Shown here in pieces: positions 58,322 to 64,000 of a DNA stretch of 64,000 nt (positions within the stretch are counted from its first letter, which is position 1; each line of letters starts with the position of its first letter). Source of the stretch: Agitococcus sp. (lineage in GTDB: Bacteria > Pseudomonadota > Gammaproteobacteria > Pseudomonadales > Moraxellaceae); NCBI GenBank assembly GCA_030646715.1, contig JAUSLJ010000005.1:1-64000 (forward strand), written 5' to 3'. The position numbers and the translations under genes are program-made. The notes under the pieces are model-generated. The model saw only the letters and a list, made by a program, of their open reading frames with translations. It was not told where the DNA came from and did no database searches.

Positions 58322-59094
58322 GCGACAAAACCTATGTGATTCGTGGTTATCATTTTGGCTATAACGACGAAACATTTTATGTTGCGGGCAGTAGTATTCA
58401 TAAAATTTATCACGATAAAGCAGAAGCGGAAGCCAATTATAAGCGTTTAGAAGTCGCTGCGGCACGGCAGTTTTCACTGCATGAAATGAGTAGCTTTTTT
58501 GATGGTGATGAAGACTTTATTAAAAAAATGGACGATTTCGTTTTTACGCGTTGCGGTGAACATATTGTTGATGAAGATGGCTGTGTCAACGAGGAAGAGT
58601 TAACAGAAGCGCTCAATGATGATGATACTTTCGAGTTTATCAATCTCGCGGCGATGAAATCGTATCAATTGGTTGAATTTGATGGCGAGCCTAAATATTT
58701 TGCCGCATGGTTGCCCCATAAAGACAGCTATTATATTAAACACGATGAATGTAGTGCCTCGTTAGTGTGCAAAGAGTCTAAAGAAGCGTTAATAGCCAAA
58801 CTGAAAAATATTTTTGATGAGTTTGACGATTGGCATGTGCTACTTCACGGGGAGCTTTCTGACCTCAGTGATACGCCAGTGTTGTTAGAGCAAGTCCTAA
58901 ACAGCCATAAAAAAGCCATATATAACAGCAGCAAAAAAGAGTTAGTGATTAAAGGCTATGGTGAAAAAGAACTCGCCGCATTGTTAGCGGTTAATGCATT
59001 GCTCAAAACACCTGTTCTTGAGATTAAAGAATTGACCTTGCAAGAGGTTTTAGCTTTAGAACAAAGTTTACAAAGCGAATATGAGTACGACTAG
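58318..59094 (+). CDS. Acidic protein of unknown function
   Basis: A 258-residue, strongly acidic soluble protein; I do not recognise the family. The first 60 residues look like a small alpha/beta domain (YVIRGYHFGYNDETFYVAG and an A-E-A-E-A helix). An acidic segment (FDGDEDFIKKMDDF, then EEELTEALNDDDTF) follows, and then two further alpha/beta stretches. AAGGAG precedes the ATG, which overlaps the upstream stop. Because an acidic protein is coupled to a DUF6915-like protein, an immunity or chaperone role is one possibility, but no evidence decides. Confidence 0.55.
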   Translation: MSDKTYVIRGYHFGYNDETFYVAGSSIHKIYHDKAEAEANYKRLEVAAARQFSLHEMSSFFDGDEDFIKKMDDFVFTRCGEHIVDEDGCVNEEELTEALNDDDTFEFINLAAMKSYQLVEFDGEPKYFAAWLPHKDSYYIKHDECSASLVCKESKEALIAKLKNIFDEFDDWHVLLHGELSDLSDTPVLLEQVLNSHKKAIYNSSKKELVIKGYGEKELAALLAVNALLKTPVLEIKELTLQEVLALEQSLQSEYEYD

Positions 59095-59108
59095 GATTAA
59101 ATAAAGAC

Positions 59109-59134
59109 AGGTGGGCAGTCGTGCCCACCTTTTC
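59109..59134. terminator. Rho-independent terminator
   Basis: AGGTGGGCA pairs with TGCCCACCT around four bases, followed by TTTT. It separates the acidic protein gene from the convergent AsmA-like gene. Confidence 0.85.
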
Positions 59135-59142
59135 ATAAATAG

Positions 59143-60921
59143 TTAACGCACGGCCAACGACTTCGCCAAAGAAACCGTTGGCTTTTCAATATGACCATCG
59201 ACCCGAAAACGAAACGGAATCCGTCCATCAGCATCGGCAATATTGGCTAAAGAAGGCGCAATTTTAATGAGTTTTCGTGAGCGTTCACTGGATAATTTAG
59301 CATCGACATCCCAATGCACAATTAAGGTTTTAACCTCCAATGAGCCAGTAACTTGAGCATCACCCACCACACCCTCAATATCCCGTAGTTCTGACATATT
59401 CATCTTTTCGACACGAATAAAGTTAATATCATAATTCATCACGCCTTCCACTTGGGAAATAGTCAGGGTGTTACTCTGTTTGAAAATCGTATTCAGTTGC
59501 CGAGCACTAATCCGACTACCTAATACTTCGCGCAAGCCTTCACTAAATAAACGCGCATTCAACATAGTAATGTCTTTACCCAAGACGTTTGCTTTGGCTT
59601 TGATGGTAAATTGAGACGGATTGACTTGCGCTTTAAAGTCAACCTTGAGTTGTGTCCCTGCTTTTTTCTCAAATACTTCAGGTAAAAATACGCCCATTTT
59701 ACTGGAGTCGAATATGCCCGAAGCCGTTAAACCATTGACATCACCTTGAGCATGAATGTTAATTGACGTTGTACCTGAATACGCCAAACCTTTGGGCATA
59801 TAAGCACGCACAAAAGGGTAAATTTCTTCCATTTCAGTGGGTTCAATACTCGGTGCACGAATATCCACATCCATGACAGGCGCACGCGGAATGCCGCGAA
59901 TCACACCATCAACGGTGAGTCGATTTCTCCCCATCGACACCGCCATATCGTTGACTTCGAGCGTACTCTTTTTGAGGCTGACAACGTTGCGACCAATATC
60001 CAAACCCATGGTAAATGACTTACCGCGTTGCGTGCCATCTGGCGAAGCCAGCACTAAATTTTCCAGTTGAATACCACCGCGAGACACCATGCCTTCCCAC
60101 GCATTGCCTTTGAGTTGCAGCTTCATAGACGCTGTGCCACTAACAGGATAAGCAGTGAGTCCATTAGGAATATAAGGCGAAAACGGCAGAATAGGGGCTT
60201 TATCAACCGTTAATAAGCCATCTAACGGCACTTGTTCGGAGCGAACGGTATTAAGAATCGGCCCTGCGACACCTTTAAGGCTGACGTTGCGTGTTTTAGA
60301 GCTGGGTGTTCGTAAACCGACATCTAAATTAAATTTGTCTTTAATGGCAAAGCCAGTAAAACGAGCATCAATATCATCAAAAAGCAGTTTTGCAGGCCCT
60401 CTCACCGCCGTTGCATCTACTACTTGTACTGAGCCGCCACTGGCATGAAAGCTTTTCACTCGTAACCAACTCATCAGTGAGCTACGTTTTTGTTGCATTA
60501 AATCGCCGACATTTAAGTTGTAGTTTTTATCCACTAAGACATTGGCGTGAAAGTCACGGATGTTGAGGTCAGTAATAGAAATTCGGCCAATAAGTAGCGG
60601 TAAAAGGTCTGCCGTTAAGTCAACTTGGCTGGCGGTGGCAAAAAAAGGCCAATCGCGTAGTGGATGTTTGGCAAAGCGTTCATTTTCAGAAATGGTAATG
60701 TCGGTGACTTTGACACCAAAAGGCATAAAGCCCAGCTTTAGTTTTTTGTGTTCTATTTTACGAGGAATCACCGTTTGGACAGCGGCTTCACCAGCTTTAC
60801 GCGCTTGCGCTTCATCGACGGCTGCCATTGAGGTATTAACGGGTACTGCCATTGCTAGAGCAATTAATAATAGGGAGGTGATGCGTTGTTTAGGAGAAGG
60901 CATAACGTTTTTTAAACTCAT
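59143..60921 (-). CDS. AsmA/DUF748-like envelope protein
   Basis: A 592-residue protein with an N-terminal signal sequence (RITSLLLIALAMAVPVN, cleavage near SMAA) and a long beta-rich body. Repeats of the form L-x-I-x-D-L-N-I-R-D-F and V-S-L-K-G-V-A-G suggest the AsmA/TamB-like bridge or DUF748 family, whose members help transport phospholipids to the outer membrane. Two Met starts (60921 and 60903) are possible. It is convergent with the acidic-protein gene and monocistronic. Confidence 0.78.
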   Translation of the reverse strand: MSLKNVMPSPKQRITSLLLIALAMAVPVNTSMAAVDEAQARKAGEAAVQTVIPRKIEHKKLKLGFMPFGVKVTDITISENERFAKHPLRDWPFFATASQVDLTADLLPLLIGRISITDLNIRDFHANVLVDKNYNLNVGDLMQQKRSSLMSWLRVKSFHASGGSVQVVDATAVRGPAKLLFDDIDARFTGFAIKDKFNLDVGLRTPSSKTRNVSLKGVAGPILNTVRSEQVPLDGLLTVDKAPILPFSPYIPNGLTAYPVSGTASMKLQLKGNAWEGMVSRGGIQLENLVLASPDGTQRGKSFTMGLDIGRNVVSLKKSTLEVNDMAVSMGRNRLTVDGVIRGIPRAPVMDVDIRAPSIEPTEMEEIYPFVRAYMPKGLAYSGTTSINIHAQGDVNGLTASGIFDSSKMGVFLPEVFEKKAGTQLKVDFKAQVNPSQFTIKAKANVLGKDITMLNARLFSEGLREVLGSRISARQLNTIFKQSNTLTISQVEGVMNYDINFIRVEKMNMSELRDIEGVVGDAQVTGSLEVKTLIVHWDVDAKLSSERSRKLIKIAPSLANIADADGRIPFRFRVDGHIEKPTVSLAKSLAVR

Positions 60922-60977
60922 CAGTAGGCAGTCATTTGAAAAGACAAACTAGCATAAATACAGGATGATGATGCTTT

Positions 60978-61526
60978 TTAAACGGTTGAAAATGTTTGAG
61001 CAATTAACCAGTCGATAACACTGTCGCGCTGCTGAGCTGAATGAGGATGCGTCAGTAAGCCTTCGACAATAAATGTTCCCGCCGTAGCGATAACTATCGC
61101 TTGTTCTTTTAGTAAGCCGTTTGCAATTAACTTTTCGACGATTAAATGATCGAGCATTTGATGAAACTGGCTATGCCATAGTTGCACCGTTTGCGATTGC
61201 TCTACACGGGCATGAACGGTGAACACCAATCGTTTGCTTTGTTCCAGTTGAGCAATGAGCCACACTAATTGTTCTTTGATGGATGCCGAGCCGAGTTGCG
61301 TATATTCGCTTAGCGATGCTAAAACTAAGCCGTTTAATACGGCGATGAGCAAATCGTCTTTGTCGGTGAAATACCAATATAAGGTATTTGGGGCAACACC
61401 AGCGTCGCGGGCAACTTGAGCCATAGATGTTGCTTCATAGCCTTGAGCTAAAAATAGCGCACGGGCAATGACGATAATTTCGTCTTGTTTGTCTTTACGG
61501 TCAATATCTCGTTTGTTGCGTGCCAT
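60978..61526 (-). CDS. TetR-family transcriptional regulator
   Basis: A 182-residue regulator. Its HTH reads TSMAQVARDAGVAPNTLYWYF. ATG at 61526 follows GTG three codons upstream, which is the alternative start. It is divergent from the next operon (61619 and 62273), and two tandem inverted repeats lie in the 92-base gap, making autoregulation and control of that operon likely. Confidence 0.88.
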   Translation of the reverse strand: MARNKRDIDRKDKQDEIIVIARALFLAQGYEATSMAQVARDAGVAPNTLYWYFTDKDDLLIAVLNGLVLASLSEYTQLGSASIKEQLVWLIAQLEQSKRLVFTVHARVEQSQTVQLWHSQFHQMLDHLIVEKLIANGLLKEQAIVIATAGTFIVEGLLTHPHSAQQRDSVIDWLIAQTFSTV

Positions 61527-61553
61527 TATTTTCACTATTTGCTGATTTATAGT

Positions 61554-61605
61554 CTTGAATTGTATTCAAGAACTGTTAGTATTTCAATCTTGATTGTCAT
61601 TCAAG
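61554..61605. promoter_or_regulatory. Two tandem TetR operators
   Basis: CTTGAAT-TGT-ATTCAAG (61554-61570) is a perfect palindrome. A second copy, CTTGATT-GTC-ATTCAAG (61589-61605), has one mismatch. Their equivalent points are 35 bases apart, close to three and a half helical turns. Confidence 0.8.
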
Positions 61606-61618
61606 AGGTGGGAAAATA

Positions 61619-62197
61619 ATGCCTGTACTCAATAATATTTCTGTAGCCACACTCAAACTGATGGATGTTGCCGAATTGATGATTTTGTTTGGCGAATTAG
61701 AAGCCCCGACAATTCAGGAAATGAACGGTGAATATGCCGCCGTACTATTAAAACAGCCGACTTTTGCGGCAACTATCATGGGTTATTCGGCTATTTATAA
61801 TCCTGTGATGCCGGGCTTTTGGTTGTGTAAAGCGTTTCGGCCTGTCAGTGAGACGCAGGGCAGGGGCTATAACACCTTTCAACATTTGGGGCGAGTTGTG
61901 CAGCGTTATCCGATGCTTACATTAATTGCCGCTTCTCGTTACGATGGTAAGCCAGCCTATCAATTAGTCTATCGAGCGTATCAATCTTTATGTGGCACTA
62001 TTCATATGGTTGATGAAATTAGAAAAGTCAGCGATGGCGTGTATTTAGGTATTGGTACTTATGGTTTTACTGATGCTCAACGTCGTATCCCTCTGCCATT
62101 TTTATTGACGGGTTCTGTGGGTGCTTATCGTGGTGATATGGGTCAGTTACGCAAGCGTTTTAATTTAAATAAAGAGCTGCCTGCACACTCAATGTAG
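61619..62197 (+). CDS. Protein of unknown function, TetR-controlled
   Basis: A 192-residue soluble protein; I do not recognise the family with confidence. A first helical part (TLKLMDVAELMILFGELE) is followed by beta strands and a conserved-looking C-terminal block (VYRAYQSLCGTIHMVDEI, then VSDGVYLGIGTYGFTDAQRR and PFLLTGSVGAYRGD). The block resembles lipocalin-like or DUF4334-type folds only weakly. AGAGGTGGG precedes the ATG. The SDR gene follows 75 bases later, so it is likely part of the same operon. Confidence 0.55.
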   Translation: MPVLNNISVATLKLMDVAELMILFGELEAPTIQEMNGEYAAVLLKQPTFAATIMGYSAIYNPVMPGFWLCKAFRPVSETQGRGYNTFQHLGRVVQRYPMLTLIAASRYDGKPAYQLVYRAYQSLCGTIHMVDEIRKVSDGVYLGIGTYGFTDAQRRIPLPFLLTGSVGAYRGDMGQLRKRFNLNKELPAHSM

Positions 62198-62272
62198 GTT
62201 TACGACGAATATGTCTTGCTTGAAAAATCAAAGCAGACTCAAATAAATATGAACTATTTCAGGAGTAATAAT

Positions 62273-63064
62273 ATGTCCACTATCAAGCGTTGTGCGTTAA
62301 TCACTGGCGCATCCGCAGGAATCGGCGCGACCTTCGCCCGTTTTCTTGCCGCCGAAGGCTATGATTTATTGTTGGTTGCTCGCCGCGAGGAGCGTTTACG
62401 TGACTTAGCGGCAGAATTAACTGCAGCCTACAATATTCGTTGCGAGATTTTTGCCGCCGATTTAACCGACTCTGCCGCGCCCCGTGCCATTATTGCGTAT
62501 GCCCAACAGCAAAATCTAACAATTGATTTTTTAGTCAATAACGCAGGTTTGTCGGGTAGTAAATTGTTTGTGGAAACACCGTGGTCAGAACTAGCGGGTG
62601 AAATACAATTGATGATTACGGCAGTGACCGAGTTAGCCCATTTGGTTGCCCCCGACATGAAAGCACGGGGTTGGGGGCGTATTATTAATCTGTCGTCGAT
62701 TGCTGCTTTTGCCCCACCTGCGGCGAGTTTGTTGTATACAGGCATTAAAAGCTATGTGCTGTATATGTCGGAATCCTTGGATATGGAGCTTAAACCACAC
62801 GGCGTACACGTCACAGCCCTATGTCCAGGTTTTACCTATAGTGAGTTCCACGATGTCATGGGCACACGCTCCGCAGCAAATAGTTTACCTGCGATTTTGT
62901 GGCAACAACCCGAAGAAGTAGTCAGTGAAGGTTATGCTGCGGTAATGAAAGGCAAGCCCGTTTGTGTGCCAGGAACAGTGAACAAGTTGGTAACGGCGAG
63001 TATGCGACCAATCCCTGAAACGGTACGCTATTTTTTAGGACGCACGTTGAATCCGTTTAAATAG
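62273..63064 (+). CDS. Short-chain dehydrogenase/reductase
   Basis: A 263-residue classical SDR. The cofactor motif TGASAGIG (about 10-17), NNAG (about 86), an active-site serine in NLSSIAAF and a tyrosine-lysine pair in LLYTGIKSYV are visible. I use ATG 62273, because AGGAG lies seven bases upstream; earlier starts in the frame have no site. The gene is second in the TetR-controlled unit. Substrate is unknown; acyl or hydroxy-acid reduction is possible from the family. Confidence 0.9.
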   Translation: MSTIKRCALITGASAGIGATFARFLAAEGYDLLLVARREERLRDLAAELTAAYNIRCEIFAADLTDSAAPRAIIAYAQQQNLTIDFLVNNAGLSGSKLFVETPWSELAGEIQLMITAVTELAHLVAPDMKARGWGRIINLSSIAAFAPPAASLLYTGIKSYVLYMSESLDMELKPHGVHVTALCPGFTYSEFHDVMGTRSAANSLPAILWQQPEEVVSEGYAAVMKGKPVCVPGTVNKLVTASMRPIPETVRYFLGRTLNPFK

Positions 63065-63081
63065 AATCAGTAGAGTTTTCC

Positions 63082-63131
63082 CTTCGACTCCGCTCAGGGA
63101 GCGTGTTTGCGTTGGCTGAGCGGAGTCGAAG
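63082..63131. repeat. Perfect inverted repeat, CTTCGAC type
   Basis: CTTCGACTCCGCTCAG pairs perfectly with CTGAGCGGAGTCGAAG over 16 bases around an 18-base loop, between the convergent SDR and VOC genes. The TTCGAC core links it to the repeat at 20865. Confidence 0.8.
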
Positions 63132-63150
63132 CTCATTTTGTTGAGGAGAC

Positions 63151-63588
63151 TTAGTCGTTGCTCGCGCAATTTAACATCCAATGAATGCCAAATTGATCCA
63201 CTAAACTGCCAAAATAAGCACCCCAAAACATATCGGCAAGTGGCATATCAATTTTGCCGCCTTCGGCCAGCGCATTAAACAGGCGGTCGGTTTCGGCGCG
63301 GGTGTCTGTTTCAAGATTGATAAATACATTATTACCGTAATTGACCGAAAAACCCATAGATTCAGGCGCATCCGTTCCCATGAGCACATGGCCGCCGAGT
63401 ATGGGCAACTCAACGTGTATCACCAAATTTTGGTCAGCTTCGGACAATGGCGGTTGATTAGGGTTAGAGGGCGCATCTTTAAAGCGCATGATGGGCATAC
63501 TAAATTCGCCCCCAAATACCGATTGATAAAATAAAAAAGCAGCTTCTGTGGTGCGAGGAAAGTTAAGGTAAGTGCTAACGCGAGCCAT
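63151..63588 (-). CDS. VOC-superfamily protein, PhnB type
   Basis: A 145-residue protein of the vicinal oxygen chelate fold. The opening RVSTYLNFPRTTEAAFLFYQSVFGGEF and the closing segment MFWGAYFGSLVDQFGIHWML are typical of PhnB-like members. The family is often annotated as a glyoxalase- or demethylubiquinone-methyltransferase-like protein without proven activity. It lies 40 bases after the SRPBCC gene on the same strand, a frequent pairing. Confidence 0.9.
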   Translation of the reverse strand: MARVSTYLNFPRTTEAAFLFYQSVFGGEFSMPIMRFKDAPSNPNQPPLSEADQNLVIHVELPILGGHVLMGTDAPESMGFSVNYGNNVFINLETDTRAETDRLFNALAEGGKIDMPLADMFWGAYFGSLVDQFGIHWMLNCASND

Positions 63589-63628
63589 GATCTATTCTCC
63601 TAAATAAAACCCAAATGACGTTGTTATT

Positions 63629-64000
63629 TTATTGCTTTGCTTCAACATGTCGCGCAAAGTTATTTAAAATAGCTTGCCAGCCCTCGCGCTGTTGTTCAAC
63701 CGAATGTGTCGATTCTGCGTCAAAGGTTTCGCGCACGGTGACGCCGTTGGCTCCATTTAAAAACTCAACGAGTAAGACACGATCACCCAAAAAGGCAGAC
63801 TCAATCAATTGATACTCAACAAGATTGGTATATGTCCCCGCAAAATCAAAACCCATACTGCCATCTTTGGCTTCCATCCGTGATGAGAAAGTACCGCCAA
63901 CACGCAAATCTACAAACGATTGAGTCGTGTGCCAATCAGCAGATGCGGTATTCCATTGCTTTATGTCTTCGGGTGTTGTCCACGCGCGCCAAACATTTTC
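63629..64000 (-). CDS. SRPBCC (AHSA1-like) domain protein, partial
   Basis: The right edge of the window cuts this gene. The visible 123 codons continue in one frame to the last base (upstream residues include VWRAWTTPEDIKQW), so the TTG at 63907 is an internal leucine codon and not a start. W-x-x-W-T-x-P-E-x-I-x-x-W and the C-terminal QQREGWQAILNNFARHVE helix mark the Aha1/START-like lipid- or hydrophobic-ligand-binding domain. It pairs with the VOC gene downstream. Confidence 0.85.
   Translation of the reverse strand, partial: ENVWRAWTTPEDIKQWNTASADWHTTQSFVDLRVGGTFSSRMEAKDGSMGFDFAGTYTNLVEYQLIESAFLGDRVLLVEFLNGANGVTVRETFDAESTHSVEQQREGWQAILNNFARHVEAKQ

Noticed and set aside
61619-62197. Acetoacetate decarboxylase assignment
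   Set aside because: The catalytic lysine context of that family is not visible, so no function is given.
63629-63907. SRPBCC gene beginning at TTG 63907
   Set aside because: The same frame continues upstream to the window edge with family-like residues, so 63907 is an internal codon.

Overview
The window is a 64 kb stretch of a gammaproteobacterial chromosome of moderate to low GC. Evidence for this is a two-subunit glutamate synthase, a NADP-malic enzyme fused to a phosphotransacetylase-like domain, valyl-tRNA synthetase, FadE-type acyl-CoA dehydrogenases, EmrAB/TolC efflux and many outer-membrane lipoproteins. The gene mix (paired acyl-CoA dehydrogenases, Baeyer-Villiger type flavoprotein with an SDR, PPi-type phosphofructokinase) would fit a lipid-using member of the Pseudomonadales such as a Moraxellaceae relative, but that placement is an inference. 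I saw no rRNA, tRNA or CRISPR array.

Layout. (1) 1-14400: a type I secretion/RTX locus. The left edge is the tail of an IS3-family transposase, followed at once by the C-terminal remnant of an RTX protein. Then come an HlyB-type ABC exporter with a catalytically dead C39-like domain, its HlyD adaptor, a di-haem peroxidase lipoprotein, a roughly 2,200-residue RTX protein built from repeated modules and carrying an inserted beta-propeller-like segment, and a large lipoprotein. (2) 14446-21460: gltBD on the minus strand and a small lipoprotein. (3) 21781-27792: two paralogous acyl-CoA dehydrogenases, a predicted outer-membrane barrel protein and a lipocalin-like protein. (4) 27789-32571: a membrane hybrid histidine kinase and a CHASE2-adenylate cyclase. 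(5) 32631-34798: an ArsR-permease-thioredoxin-OsmC cluster with a palindromic operator. (6) 34931-38637: SDR, Baeyer-Villiger type monooxygenase, divergent TetR regulator, ferredoxin and a small protein. (7) 38644-43208: a TetR-controlled EmrAB-TolC tripartite pump, divergently arranged around one palindrome. (8) 43286-50179: PPi-type phosphofructokinase, a large PAS/GAF hybrid kinase and maeB. (9) 50601-54556: accessory-looking genes, including an AAA ATPase plus TOPRIM-like pair that is the best candidate for an uncharacterised defence system. (10) 54638-64000: valS, a two-gene unit of unknown function (DUF6915-like plus an acidic protein), an AsmA/DUF748-like protein, a TetR-controlled pair (unknown protein plus SDR) with two tandem operators, a VOC-fold protein and a truncated SRPBCC protein.

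How the genes fit together. The RTX protein has no signal peptide and would leave through the 569/2744 exporter with a TolC-like channel, which is not beside it. Four local regulators (one ArsR, three TetR) each lie next to a clear inverted repeat, so their regulons can be proposed from sequence alone. Carbon and nitrogen metabolism is represented by gltBD, maeB, phosphofructokinase and beta-oxidation. Hairpin repeats of two families (CCCTCTCCC and GGGCGAAT types) are scattered between genes.
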